Part shown: piece by piece, positions 17,678 to 26,740 of the stretch
Numbering within the stretch: position 1 is the stretch's first letter
Layout: each line of letters opens with the position of its first letter
Assembly: GCF_021391395.1 (NCBI RefSeq)
Contig: NZ_CP090059.1
Span: forward strand, 1,101,001 to 1,165,000
Direction of reading: 5' to 3'
DNA length: 64,000 bases
Origin: Sphingomonas cannabina
Lineage (GTDB): Bacteria > Pseudomonadota > Alphaproteobacteria > Sphingomonadales > Sphingomonadaceae
The notes under the pieces: generated by a model
Database searches by the model: none
Seen by the model: the letters and a program-made list of their open reading frames with translations, nothing else
Told to the model about the DNA's origin: nothing
Program-made: the position numbers and the translations under genes

Positions 17678-19501
17678 ATGCGCCTCCGTAACGTGGCGAT
17701 CATCGCCCACGTCGATCACGGCAAGACCACGCTTGTCGACCAGCTGTTCCGCCAGTCCGGCACCTTCCGCGACAACCAGCGCGTCGAGGAACGAGCGATG
17801 GACTCGAACGACCTCGAGAAGGAGCGCGGGATCACCATCCTCGCCAAGCCGACCTCGATCGACTGGGAAGGCATCCGCATCAACATCGTCGACACGCCGG
17901 GCCACGCCGACTTCGGCGGCGAGGTCGAGCGCATCCTCAGCATGGTCGACGGCGTGGTGCTGCTGGTCGACGCTGCCGAGGGGGCGATGCCGCAGACCAA
18001 GTTCGTGACCGGCAAGGCGCTGGCGCTGGGCCTGAAGCCGATCGTGGTGGTCAACAAGATCGACCGTTCGGACGCACGGGCACAGGAAGTGCTCGACGAG
18101 GTGTTCGACCTGTTCGTCAGCCTGGACGCCAACGACGAGCAGCTGGATTTCCCGGTGATCTTCGCCTCGGGCCGCAACGGCTATGCCGGCGACAATCCCG
18201 ACATCCGCGAGGGCACGCTGCGCCCGCTGTTCGAGAAGATCGTCAGCCATGTGCCGCCGCCCAGCCTCGACGAGGACGCGCCGTTCACCTTCCTCGTCAC
18301 CCTGCTCGACCGCGACAATTTCCTCGGCCGCATCCTGACCGGGCGCGTCCAGTCGGGCGTCGTCAAGGTCAACCAGCCGATCCACGCGCTCGACGAGGCG
18401 GGCAACGTCATCGAGACCGGCCGCGCGTCGAAGCTGATGAGCTTCCGCGGGCTCGACCGCGTGCCGGTCGAGGAGGCGCGTGCGGGCGACATCATCAGCC
18501 TTGCCGGCCTGACCGTGGCGACCGTCGCCAACACCATCGCCGACACCTCGGTGAGCGAAGCGATCCAGGCGCAGCCGATCGATCCGCCGACGCTGTCGAT
18601 GCGCTTCGCCGTCAACGATTCGCCGATGGCGGGGCGCGAGGGCAGCAAGGTCACCAGCCGCATGATCCGCGACCGCCTGTTCCGTGAGGCGGAGTCGAAC
18701 GTCGCGATCAAGATCACCGAGGCGGCCGACAAGGACAGCTTCGAGGTCGCCGGGCGTGGCGAGCTCCAGCTGGGCGTCTTGATCGAGACGATGCGCCGCG
18801 AGGGCTTCGAGCTCGGCATCAGCCGGCCGCGCGTGCTGTTCCGCGAGGGCGAGAACGGCGGCCGCGAGGAGCCGTACGAGACCGTCGTGATCGACGTCGA
18901 TGACGAATATTCGGGCACGGTCGTCGACAAGATGAACCAGCGCAAGGCCGAGATGACCGATATGCGCCCGTCGGGCGGCGGCAAGACGCGCATCACCTTC
19001 TCGGCGCCGTCGCGCGGGCTGATCGGCTATCACGGCGAGTTCCTGTCAGACACGCGCGGCACCGGCATCATGAACCGGCTGTTCGAGAAGTACGGGCCGT
19101 ACAAGGGGCCGATCGAGGGCCGCAAGAACGGCGTGCTGATCTCCAACGGATCGGGCGAGGCCAATGCCTATGCGCTCAACGCGCTCGAGGAGCGCGGCAT
19201 CCTGATGGTGGCGCCGGGCGATCCGCTCTACGAGGGCATGATCATCGGCGAGAACGCCAAGCCGGACGACCTCGAGGTCAATCCGATGAAGGCGAAGCAG
19301 CTCACCAACTTCCGCGCCTCGGGCGGCAAGGACGACGCGATCCGGCTGACCCCGCCCAAGAAGATGACACTGGAGCAGGCGATCGCCTATATCGACGACG
19401 ACGAGATGGTCGAGGTGACGCCGAAGTCGATCCGCTTGAGGAAGCGCTTCCTCGATCCGCACGAGCGCAAGCGGCAGAAGCGGGTGAGCGAGGCGGCCTG
19501 A
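17678..19501 (+). CDS. typA: Ribosome-associated GTPase TypA/BipA
   Basis: A 607-residue translational GTPase, the usual TypA length. The G1 motif is AHVDHGKTT (residues 10-18), with ERGIT as G2, DTPGH as G3 and NKID as G4. EF-G-like domains III and V and the TypA-specific C-terminal domain follow ([19 protein letters not shown]). It binds the ribosome and assists assembly and stress adaptation. It stands alone, divergent from the telA operon. The upstream region has a GCGCTAGG element near 17635, about 40 bp before the start, that could serve as a weak -10 box. Confidence 0.97.
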   Translation: MRLRNVAIIAHVDHGKTTLVDQLFRQSGTFRDNQRVEERAMDSNDLEKERGITILAKPTSIDWEGIRINIVDTPGHADFGGEVERILSMVDGVVLLVDAAEGAMPQTKFVTGKALALGLKPIVVVNKIDRSDARAQEVLDEVFDLFVSLDANDEQLDFPVIFASGRNGYAGDNPDIREGTLRPLFEKIVSHVPPPSLDEDAPFTFLVTLLDRDNFLGRILTGRVQSGVVKVNQPIHALDEAGNVIETGRASKLMSFRGLDRVPVEEARAGDIISLAGLTVATVANTIADTSVSEAIQAQPIDPPTLSMRFAVNDSPMAGREGSKVTSRMIRDRLFREAESNVAIKITEAADKDSFEVAGRGELQLGVLIETMRREGFELGISRPRVLFREGENGGREEPYETVVIDVDDEYSGTVVDKMNQRKAEMTDMRPSGGGKTRITFSAPSRGLIGYHGEFLSDTRGTGIMNRLFEKYGPYKGPIEGRKNGVLISNGSGEANAYALNALEERGILMVAPGDPLYEGMIIGENAKPDDLEVNPMKAKQLTNFRASGGKDDAIRLTPPKKMTLEQAIAYIDDDEMVEVTPKSIRLRKRFLDPHERKRQKRVSEAA

Positions 19502-19580
19502 CCCCGCCGCTTTTCGCTCCTGCTTCCGGCCGATCTATGCTTTGATAGGCGGTCGTTCATGGAGCGAGGAGGGCGCGGAC

Positions 19581-20126
19581 ATGCTGATCGCCGTGCTGCT
19601 GGCGCTGGCCGGCGTCCAGGACACCGCCGTCGACCGGCCGGAGACGGCGGGCGACGGTACCCAGCGTTGGTCGATCCTGGTCGATCCATGTGCCTCGGCA
19701 CGGAACACCACCAGCGACATCGTCGTCTGCGGCAAGCCGGAGGCGGCGACGCCGCGGCTGCCGCTGCCGGCCGAGCGCGGACCGCCCGACCGGCCGATGC
19801 CGAGCAATCCCGATCTCAGCGGCACCGGCGCGCTCGCTGCAGCCGCGCCGCCGTGCGCGGCGGACATGCGCGGATGCACGGTCGGCGTCGACCTGCTCGG
19901 CGGCGCGACCTTCCTGGTCCGGGCGGTCGGCAAGCTGATCGATCCCGACAGCTGCTGCGAGGAGCCGGGCGAGGCGACCAATCCGGGCCTGCTGATCCGG
20001 GACATCGGCGCGGCGGTGAAGCGCGGGCCGGGCAAAGCCCCGGACAAGTCGGCGCGCGTGCCGATCCCGCTGGACGATCCGGTGCCGGCGGAGCCTCGCG
20101 GAAACGGAACATCGCCAAGGGAATAA
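19581..20126 (+). CDS. Small secreted protein of unknown function
   Basis: A 181-residue protein starting MLIAVLLALAGVQDT, a short signal peptide, preceded by GAGGAGG at good spacing; an in-frame ATG at 19542 is less likely. The mature part is Pro/Ala-rich with a region ILVDPCASARNTTSDIVVCG and paired cysteines (CC at about residue 137). The Asp-Ile-Val-Val-Cys-Gly pattern is one I associate with uncharacterised sphingomonad secreted proteins. No catalytic motif is visible. It is convergent with the following TonB receptor. Confidence 0.6.
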   Translation: MLIAVLLALAGVQDTAVDRPETAGDGTQRWSILVDPCASARNTTSDIVVCGKPEAATPRLPLPAERGPPDRPMPSNPDLSGTGALAAAAPPCAADMRGCTVGVDLLGGATFLVRAVGKLIDPDSCCEEPGEATNPGLLIRDIGAAVKRGPGKAPDKSARVPIPLDDPVPAEPRGNGTSPRE

Positions 20127-20140
20127 GCGGGCCGGAAGGT

Positions 20141-20166
20141 CGCCGGGGCAGCCTGCCGCCCCGGCG
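20141..20166. terminator. Bidirectional hairpin between convergent genes
   Basis: A perfect 9-bp stem CGCCGGGGC/GCCCCGGCG with an 8-base loop lies between the stops of the small secreted protein gene and the leftward TonB receptor. There is no U-tract, so termination strength is uncertain. Confidence 0.5.
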
Positions 20167-20174
20167 TCGCTGCG

Positions 20175-23108
20175 TCAGAACTTGAACTGGGCGCCGAAGT
20201 AGAATTGGGCGCCGGTGTGGCTGTAGACGAACGTGCTGTCGCGGTCGGAGTCGATATATTGGCGGTAGGGCCGGTCGAAGAGGTTCAGCCCCTCCAGCGT
20301 CAACTTGACCTGATCGGTCAGCTGATAGGACACCGACGCGTCGAAGATCAGCGACTTGTCGACGCCTTCCAGGTCCTGGAGCGGGTTGTTGGCGGGAAGC
20401 GCGATGATGTACGGGCCGCGGTACGAGCCCGAGATGCGCGCGCTCAGCTTCTTGTCCTCATAATAGAGCGTCCCGTTGAAGGCGTCGCGGGACAGGCCGA
20501 GCAGGTCGCGGTTGGTGGTGTTCTCCGAGCTTGCCGCCAGGAAATAGGTGATCGTCGATTCGACGTGCGTATAGTTCAGCAGCGCGCCGAAGTTCTTGAG
20601 GAACCCCGGCAGGAAGGTGAACGCCTGCTGGTAGTTGATCTCGAACCCTTCCAACGGCCCGCCCGGCGTGTTGCGGGCCTGGTTGACCGTGAAGATCGTC
20701 ACGTTGGGATTGATGCCGCTGTTGGTGCCGAGCAGGCTTTCCGGCAGCCCGGTCTGGGCGAAGGTCATCTGCAGCGCCTGGTTCTGGACGTAGGACTGGA
20801 TGTCCTTGCGGAAATAGGCGGCGGACAGCAGCGAGTTGGGCGCGAAATACCATTCGATCGCCGCGTCGTAGGTGGTGGCGCGGATCGGTTCGAGCAGCGG
20901 GTTGCCGCTGTTGATGCTGGGCGTGCCGCCGAGCGTGACGTTCGCGCCGGGGCTGAGGAAGCTGAGCTCGGGCCGCGTCATCACCTTGGCGACCGCGCCG
21001 CGGATCAGCAGGTTATGGCTGAGATCGGCCACGACGTTGAGCGACGGCAGCCAGTCCTCATAGCTGTGGCCCACGGTCACGAACTGCTTGATCGACGGCG
21101 AATAGCCGGTCGAGTCGAGCGACGTGCGGGCATAGCGCAGGCCGGCGTTGCCGCGGATCGGCACGCCCATGCCGGCCAGGTCGAAATCGACCTGGCCATA
21201 GGCCGAGACGACATCCTCGCGCACCTTACGCGTGCCGCTGAAGTTCTGGATGAGCGCGAAATCGCCGGTGTAGTTGTCGAGCCCATAGCGTTTCGCGAAG
21301 TCCTGATAGTTGATCGCGACCCAGGAACTGGGGAACACGCCGTCGCGCATTCCCTTGCCGAAGCCCTTGACCAGATGAGTCATCCCCGCGAGGTCCGCCG
21401 CGCTGACCGTCGGCACGCGGAAGTTGTCGGGGCGCTGATAGGGCGTGACGCTGAAGTCGAACCGGTCGACATGCACGCCGCCCTTCACCGTGAAGCCGTC
21501 GGCGGCCTTCCAGGTGAAGCTGCCCTCGACCATCCTGTTCTCATTGTCGACGAACGACGGCGACGCGCGGATTTCGGCGCTGCCGGGGGCCAGCGTGTAC
21601 TGGTTCGGATCGGTGACGTCGAAGCCGTAGGTGATCGTCGGCTGGTTGCGGTCCTCGCGGAAATCGATGGTCTGGCGGGTGTTGTTGCGGCCGAACAAGA
21701 AAGTGGTCTGCTCGGTCTGGTCGAAGTTCGTGCGCGCCTTGCCCGCGAGCAGGTTCACGCGCAGCCGATCGGTGACGTCGAACTTTCCGTAGAGCGTATA
21801 TTGGGTGAAGCGGCTGCGGAAACGGTCGTACTGGGTGTCCGAGCGCACGTCGACGCCGTCGAACACGCCATAGGCGATGTCGTAGACCGTCTGGCCGTAG
21901 TTGTCGCCGAGCAATGCATTGCCATGGGTATGGCTGATGCCCGCGTCGCGCAGCTCCGCCTCGCGGATGGCGGTCTGCGGCTTGCCGAAATTGGGCGCGG
22001 CGATCGCGCGGGCGAAGGAGAAGCCCTCGAGCCAATTCTCCTCGCGGGACACCTTATAGTCCGAATAAAGCAGGTCGGCGCCGAACTCGATGCCGGGCTT
22101 CGGCTCCCATTGCAGCGATCCGGTGACGCCCAGGCGCTTCTGGTCGTGATGGAACCGTCCGTAGCGCGGGATGCGCGGCAGGAAGACGGAGGAACGGTTC
22201 ACCAGCGCGTAGTTGGTGTCATTCGCGGCAGGACGCGGTACGCCGGTCGCGCAGTCGGTGGCGGTGGTGCCCTGTCCCGGGTTGAGTTCGGGCGATACCG
22301 GCGTCACCCCGACCGGTGAGCAGAATCCGCCGTCGATCGTCGCCGGATTCCAGCCACCCGAGCCGAACTGGTCCTCGTAATAGCGGCGGCGGCTGTAGGC
22401 GGCCGAGGCCAGCACGCCGATGCGGCCGATGCCGGTCTCCCATGTCTTGGAGACGAGCCCGGTCAGCTTCGGATCGACGTTCTTGGCGAGGGTGCTGTAC
22501 CCGCCCTGCGCGCTCACCGCCAAGGTGAAGCCCTTATAGTCGAAGGGCCGCGACGTGTTGAGGTCGACCGTCGCGCCGAGCGAGCCCTCGAGCGTCTCCG
22601 CGTCCGCGGTCTTGCGGACGACGAGATTGTTGAACAGCTCCGACGCGAAGACATTGAAGTCGAAGCCGCGCCCGGTGTTGATGCCACGGTCCGACGTGGT
22701 GGCGCCGGAGATCGCCTGCGCCTCCATGCCGTTGACGCGGACGCGGGTGAAGCTCCCCGACAGGCCGCGGACGGTGATCGCCCTGCCTTCGCCGCCGACG
22801 CGGTTGATCGAGACGCCCGGCACGCGCTGCAGCGATTCGGCGAGGTTGTTGTCGGGGAAGTCGGCGATGTCCTCCGCCTTGATCATGTCGATCGCCGAGG
22901 ATTCCGAGCGCTTGGCGTTCAGCGCGCTGCCGATGCTGGAGCGGAAGCCGGTGACGACGATATCGGCGTCGTCCTGTCCGTCCTGGACCGTCGGCGCTGG
23001 GGTTTCGGACGGCGTGCTTTGCGCATGGGCGGAAACGCTCGCGAGCCACACGGCGACCATGGAAGCACTACCGATGAGAGCAGCGCGCGCAACCTTCGAC
23101 CCTGACAT
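20175..23108 (-). CDS. TonB-dependent receptor, orphan
   Basis: A 977-residue outer-membrane receptor with a signal peptide (about residues 1-30, ending SAHAQ) and a DIVVTGFRSSIGSALNAKR segment. The plug domain has DNNLAESLQRVPGVSINR and GGEGRAITVRGLSGSFTRVR, and the barrel ends in a C-terminal Phe (FYFGAQFKF). It belongs to the same subfamily as the two other receptors in this window. The start MSGSKVARAAL at 23108 follows AAGGGAGAG. Unlike the others it has no carbohydrate enzymes beside it, so its substrate cannot be inferred from neighbours. A 15-bp perfect palindrome lies 16 bp upstream of its start. Confidence 0.92.
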   Translation of the reverse strand: MSGSKVARAALIGSASMVAVWLASVSAHAQSTPSETPAPTVQDGQDDADIVVTGFRSSIGSALNAKRSESSAIDMIKAEDIADFPDNNLAESLQRVPGVSINRVGGEGRAITVRGLSGSFTRVRVNGMEAQAISGATTSDRGINTGRGFDFNVFASELFNNLVVRKTADAETLEGSLGATVDLNTSRPFDYKGFTLAVSAQGGYSTLAKNVDPKLTGLVSKTWETGIGRIGVLASAAYSRRRYYEDQFGSGGWNPATIDGGFCSPVGVTPVSPELNPGQGTTATDCATGVPRPAANDTNYALVNRSSVFLPRIPRYGRFHHDQKRLGVTGSLQWEPKPGIEFGADLLYSDYKVSREENWLEGFSFARAIAAPNFGKPQTAIREAELRDAGISHTHGNALLGDNYGQTVYDIAYGVFDGVDVRSDTQYDRFRSRFTQYTLYGKFDVTDRLRVNLLAGKARTNFDQTEQTTFLFGRNNTRQTIDFREDRNQPTITYGFDVTDPNQYTLAPGSAEIRASPSFVDNENRMVEGSFTWKAADGFTVKGGVHVDRFDFSVTPYQRPDNFRVPTVSAADLAGMTHLVKGFGKGMRDGVFPSSWVAINYQDFAKRYGLDNYTGDFALIQNFSGTRKVREDVVSAYGQVDFDLAGMGVPIRGNAGLRYARTSLDSTGYSPSIKQFVTVGHSYEDWLPSLNVVADLSHNLLIRGAVAKVMTRPELSFLSPGANVTLGGTPSINSGNPLLEPIRATTYDAAIEWYFAPNSLLSAAYFRKDIQSYVQNQALQMTFAQTGLPESLLGTNSGINPNVTIFTVNQARNTPGGPLEGFEINYQQAFTFLPGFLKNFGALLNYTHVESTITYFLAASSENTTNRDLLGLSRDAFNGTLYYEDKKLSARISGSYRGPYIIALPANNPLQDLEGVDKSLIFDASVSYQLTDQVKLTLEGLNLFDRPYRQYIDSDRDSTFVYSHTGAQFYFGAQFKF

Positions 23109-23123
23109 ATACTCTCCCTTTTG

Positions 23124-23138
23124 TCCCATATTATGGGA
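23124..23138. promoter_or_regulatory. Perfect palindrome upstream of the orphan TonB receptor
   Basis: TCCCATATTATGGGA is a perfect inverted repeat (7 bp arms, 1 bp centre) just upstream of the receptor's ribosome binding site. It could be an operator or an mRNA hairpin controlling translation. No regulator gene is adjacent. Confidence 0.5.
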
Positions 23139-23205
23139 TTGAATTTTATCAGGCGAGATTTAAGCATCTTTCGCGCCGGGAGAAAAGCGCGAACGGACGG
23201 GTGGG

Positions 23206-23224
23206 ATTCCCCTCTCGGGGGAAT
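23206..23224. promoter_or_regulatory. Inverted repeat in the receptor/outer-membrane protein divergent gap
   Basis: ATTCCCC and GGGGAAT form perfect 7-bp arms around a 5-base loop. The element lies in the 138-bp divergent region between the orphan receptor (start 23108) and the outer-membrane-type protein (start 23247). No T-tract follows, so an operator or 5' leader hairpin is more likely than a terminator. Confidence 0.4.
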
Positions 23225-23246
23225 AATCGGCGGGTGACGCGCGTAG

Positions 23247-24011
23247 GTGGGAGCGTCACCAATCTCCGCGGAGCTTCCCTTGCCGATACCACCACTCGGC
23301 CGCGTCGCCGGCCATGTGGCGTGCCTTGCCCTCAGCGTCTGGCTTTGTCCGTTCGCGCGGGCGGACGATTATCCCCACGTGCCCGAGCCGATGGTGTTCG
23401 ACATGATGCGCCCGCTCGGTGCGCGCCAGGGCGAGCTCGAGGCCAATACGCTGGCGATGGTGCCGCTGTCCGGCCCTGAGCGGACGGTCGGCTGGGCGCC
23501 GGAGGTCGAATACGCCTTCGCCGACGGGCTCGCCGTCGAGGTCGAGCTGCCGTTCGAGGGGCGCCGGCTCGCCGAGCTGAAGCTGGGGCTGCAAGGCGCG
23601 TTTGGGACGTTCAACGAGGGGCGATCGGCGCATGGCGTCCAGTATCTCGGCATCTACGACCGGCATCATCGGCGCTATTCGAGCAGCCTCGCCTATATGG
23701 TCGCGCATCGCTTCGACCGCCGGTGGAGCAGCGTGAGCATGGCCGGCCTCTCCGACATCGCCGCCGGCGGCGGCCGGGGGCGCAACGCGGCCATCCTCAA
23801 CCATTCCACCTTCTATGACGCCAGCGACGATCGGGTGCTTGGACTGGAAGTGAACTATCTCGGCGGGCGTGACGGCCATGTGCTGGTGATGCCGCAGGTC
23901 CACCAGCGGCTGGCGCGCGCGGTGAACGTGCAGTTCGGCCTCGGCGCGCACAAGGACCGCGGCGAGCCGGTGCGGCCGCGGGCGGGGGTGCGGCTCGTCA
24001 GAGAATTTTGA
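23247..24011 (+). CDS. Predicted outer-membrane beta-barrel protein of unknown function
   Basis: A 254-residue protein starting at GTG, with a hydrophobic segment GHVACLALSVWLCPFARA that fits a signal peptide. The mature chain is rich in alternating hydrophobic/polar strands (VEYAFADGLAVEVELPFEG, then RVLGLEVNYLGGR) and ends in Phe (GVRLVREF), as outer-membrane barrels do. I recognise no named family. It is followed 35 bp later by a glycosyltransferase and then an ECF sigma/anti-sigma pair in the same direction, suggesting a stress-responsive envelope cluster. The start codon is uncertain. Confidence 0.6.
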   Translation: MGASPISAELPLPIPPLGRVAGHVACLALSVWLCPFARADDYPHVPEPMVFDMMRPLGARQGELEANTLAMVPLSGPERTVGWAPEVEYAFADGLAVEVELPFEGRRLAELKLGLQGAFGTFNEGRSAHGVQYLGIYDRHHRRYSSSLAYMVAHRFDRRWSSVSMAGLSDIAAGGGRGRNAAILNHSTFYDASDDRVLGLEVNYLGGRDGHVLVMPQVHQRLARAVNVQFGLGAHKDRGEPVRPRAGVRLVREF

Positions 24012-24046
24012 CGGCGGAGAGGGAATAGCGGGGCGTCGGCAGGCGT

Positions 24047-25270
24047 ATGCCCGCTATGGCACTGCTCGATGTCCGTACCGCGTACCCGCGTTTCGCCCCC
24101 AAGCCGTCGTCCCGGCCTCCGCTGCGCGTCGCATTGTTTTCCGGCAATTACGACTGCGTGCGTGACGGCGCCAACCAGGCGCTCAACCGGCTGGTCGCCT
24201 ATCTGCTGGCCGAAGGGCGCGCCGAAGTGCGCGTCTATTCGCCGCGTGCGCCACGCCAGGCTTTCGCGTCGGTGGGGGAGGTGCGTGCGGTCCGCTCGCT
24301 GAGCCTGCCGGGGCGGCCGGAATACCGGCTGGCGCTGGGCTTCACGCGCGAGGCGCGCGCCGATTTCGACGACTTCCGGCCCGACATCGTCCACCTCTCC
24401 GCGCCCGACCTGCTCGGACGGCAGGCGCAGAAATATGCGCGGGCCAGAGGCATCCCGGTAGTGGCGAGCCTGCATACCCGGTTCGAGACCTATGCCGACT
24501 ATTACCGCCTGTCGTTCCTGCGGCCGGTGATCGAGCGCTACCTCGACCGCTTCTACGGCGACTGCGACCTCATCCTCGCGCCCACGCGGCCGATCGCGCA
24601 GAGCCTGGCGGCGGCGCACGGCCGGGAGCGGGTGGCAATCTGGGGCCGCGGCGTCGAGCGGCGGCTGTTCCATCCCGCGCTGCGCAGCGAGGCCCTGCGC
24701 GCCGGCCATGGCTATGGCCCGGACGATATCGTGCCGCTGTTCTTCGGGCGGCTGGTCGTCGAGAAAGGGCTCGGCGTGTTCGCGGATACGATCGCCGCGC
24801 TGCGTGAGGCGGGACACCGGATGCGGCCGCTGGTGGTCGGCGAAGGGCCGGCGCGCGGCTGGATCGAGCGGCGGCTGCCCGATGCGGTCTTCACCGGCCA
24901 TCTCGAGGGGCTTGAGCTCGGCAGGACGATCGCCAGCGCCGATATCCTCATCAACCCCAGCGTCACCGAGGCGTTCGGCAACGTCAACCTGGAGGCGATG
25001 GCGAGCGGGCTCGCGGTCGTCTCGGCCGACGTCGCCAGCGCGGCGGCGCTGATCGAGCATGGCCGTACCGGGCTGCTGGTGCCGGCGCACGATGCGGCCG
25101 CCTTTGCCGGTGCGGCCGAGAATCTCATCCGCGACGCGACGCTGCGGCGCCGGCTTGGCCGGGCGGCGGGCGACGAGGCCGGGCGCCATCGCTGGGACGA
25201 TGTGCTAGGGGCGGTGCTGGAAAGCTATCGCCGCTGCCTGGGGCACGTGCCCGTTCGCCAGGCGGCGTGA
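24047..25270 (+). CDS. Glycosyltransferase family 4
   Basis: A 407-residue GT-B fold retaining glycosyltransferase. The acceptor domain contains LFSGNYDCVRDGANQALNRL and SLHTRFETYADYY. The donor domain has LFFGRLVVEKGLGVF and the E-x7-E motif within NPSVTEAFGNVNLEAMASG. These features resemble alpha-mannosyl/glucosyltransferases that act on phosphatidylinositol, diacylglycerol or similar lipid acceptors with nucleotide-sugar donors. The donor is not determinable here. It sits 10 bp before the ECF sigma gene, so both are probably cotranscribed. Confidence 0.87.
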   Translation: MPAMALLDVRTAYPRFAPKPSSRPPLRVALFSGNYDCVRDGANQALNRLVAYLLAEGRAEVRVYSPRAPRQAFASVGEVRAVRSLSLPGRPEYRLALGFTREARADFDDFRPDIVHLSAPDLLGRQAQKYARARGIPVVASLHTRFETYADYYRLSFLRPVIERYLDRFYGDCDLILAPTRPIAQSLAAAHGRERVAIWGRGVERRLFHPALRSEALRAGHGYGPDDIVPLFFGRLVVEKGLGVFADTIAALREAGHRMRPLVVGEGPARGWIERRLPDAVFTGHLEGLELGRTIASADILINPSVTEAFGNVNLEAMASGLAVVSADVASAAALIEHGRTGLLVPAHDAAAFAGAAENLIRDATLRRRLGRAAGDEAGRHRWDDVLGAVLESYRRCLGHVPVRQAA

Positions 25271-25280
25271 GGCCAATGCG

Positions 25281-25823
25281 ATGCGGTGGATGAAGTCGGA
25301 CCGGGACGAGGCGATCGAGGACGATCTCGCGGCGATGCGTCGCTACGCCCGCGCGCTCGCCCGCGACGACCAGGATGCCGACGACGTCGTGCAGGACGCG
25401 CTGCTCCGCGCGATTGAGCGGCATCGGAGCTACCGGCCCGGGCATGACCGCCGCCGCTGGCTGCTCGCCATCGTCCACAACGTCTTCGTCTCGGGCAAGC
25501 GGCGCGAGGCGGCCGAGGCGCGGCGCAACGATCGCTTCGCCGAGACGCTGATGGCGCATGTCGACCCGGAGCAGGAGCGGCGCGCCCATCTGGCACGGAT
25601 CGCCCGGTCCTTCGCCGCGCTGCCCGAGCATCAGCGCGCCGTGCTCCACCTCGTCGTCGTCGAGGGACTCAGCTATCAGGCGGCGGCCGACGTTCTCGGC
25701 GTGCCGGTCGGGACGGTGATGTCGCGCCTCGCCCGGGCGCGTGCGACGCTGAGGGATGGCGACAGCGGGCAGGAGCCCGGGGCCGCGCAGCTGCGGGTAG
25801 TGGGAGGACAGGATGCTGGATGA
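25281..25823 (+). CDS. ECF RNA polymerase sigma factor
   Basis: A 180-residue extracytoplasmic-function sigma factor. Region 2 contains RRYARALARDDQDADDVVQD and region 4 contains LPEHQRAVLHLVVVEGLSYQ and the helix-turn-helix AADVLGVPVGTVMSRLARAR. It overlaps the downstream anti-sigma gene by 11 bp, a classic coupled pair. Its target promoters are unknown; the upstream GT4 and outer-membrane protein genes are natural candidates. Confidence 0.92.
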   Translation: MRWMKSDRDEAIEDDLAAMRRYARALARDDQDADDVVQDALLRAIERHRSYRPGHDRRRWLLAIVHNVFVSGKRREAAEARRNDRFAETLMAHVDPEQERRAHLARIARSFAALPEHQRAVLHLVVVEGLSYQAAADVLGVPVGTVMSRLARARATLRDGDSGQEPGAAQLRVVGGQDAG

Positions 25824-26535
25824 GCCGTCGGAAATGGACCTCCATGCCTATGTCGACGGCCAGCTCGATCCCGGCCGCCGCTTCGCAGTCGAGAGCTATC
25901 TGTCGGAGAACCCGCCGCTCGCGGCGCGGGTGATGGGAGAACTCGGCACGCGGACGGCGCTGCACCTGCTCGCCGACGATCCGCGCCCGGTGCCTGCCGA
26001 GATGGCGGAGAAGGCGGCGGCGCTGCAGCGGCGGCCGGCCCGTGCCCTCCTGCGCAAGGCGGTGCCGGCGGGCGCGCTGTCGCTGGCGGCGGCGGCATCC
26101 GCCTTCCTGCTCCTGCCGGGTCGGCCGCCGGCCTATGTCGACATGGCGGTCGCGTCGCACCGCGTCGCGATGATGCGCGCGCACATGGCGTCGCAGGTCG
26201 AGGCGCCGACGTTCGACGCGGGAGAAATCCTGGCTCGCACCAGCATCGCCGTACCGACCTTGCCGACCAATTGGCAGGTGACCGACGTCCAGGTCTTTCC
26301 CACCGACAAGACGCCGGCGCTTCTCGTCGCGGTGAAGACCCCCGAAGGGCGCAGCATGTCGATCTTCGCGACGCGCGAGGCGAGCGACGCGCCGGAACGG
26401 CCCGATGCCGTCCGGGAGGGGCTGCAGTCGGTCGCCTATTGGCGCCGCGGCGACATGTCCTATGCGCTGACCGGCGACGCCGATCCGATCGCGATGGACG
26501 ATACCGCCGAGGCTTTGGCGCGCTACTGGTCGTGA
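25813..26535 (+). CDS. Transmembrane anti-sigma factor
   Basis: A 240-residue protein starting MLDEPSEMDLHAYVDGQLDP, the typical cytoplasmic anti-sigma opening with the D-x-Q-L-D/P pattern. It has a single transmembrane helix at about residues 80-98 (AGALSLAAAASAFLLLPG). The remaining 140 residues would be periplasmic (TNWQVTDVQVFPTDK, RSMSIFATRE) and could sense the envelope signal. There is no zinc-binding HxxxCxxC motif. The 11-bp overlap with the sigma gene supports the pairing. Confidence 0.85.
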   Translation: MLDEPSEMDLHAYVDGQLDPGRRFAVESYLSENPPLAARVMGELGTRTALHLLADDPRPVPAEMAEKAAALQRRPARALLRKAVPAGALSLAAAASAFLLLPGRPPAYVDMAVASHRVAMMRAHMASQVEAPTFDAGEILARTSIAVPTLPTNWQVTDVQVFPTDKTPALLVAVKTPEGRSMSIFATREASDAPERPDAVREGLQSVAYWRRGDMSYALTGDADPIAMDDTAEALARYWS

Positions 26536-26561
26536 CCTAGGCTGGGACGGATCGGCATTCT

Positions 26562-26698
26562 AATCCTCCCCCGCCAGGGGGAGGTGGCACGCGAAGCGTG
26601 ACGGAGGGGGAGGACGTTCGGCGCTATCGAAACAGGCGACATCGCTGACCGCCCCCTCCGTCGCCTTCGGCGCCACCTCCCCCTGGCGGGAGAGGATT
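26562..26698. repeat. Composite palindromic repeat, family B (CCTCCCCCGCCAGGGGGAGG)
   Basis: The long outer arms are inverted copies: AATCCTCCCCCGCCAGGGGG at the left and its complement ending AGAGGATT at the right. Each arm carries its own small hairpin (CACGCGAAGCGTG on the left, CGCCTTCGGCG on the right). The whole could fold as a cruciform with side stems. A copy in the opposite orientation lies at 51570-51698, and a related one at 59675-59817. It fills the gap between the anti-sigma gene and the convergent SDR gene. Confidence 0.8.
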
Positions 26699-26740
26699 GG
26701 GAAGAGCCGAGAAAGCTGAAATGCCGATCCGCGCTAACCA

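Noticed and set aside
20205..22319. 704-aa + strand frame opposite the orphan receptor
   Set aside because: Same reasoning; compositionally a shadow of the receptor gene.
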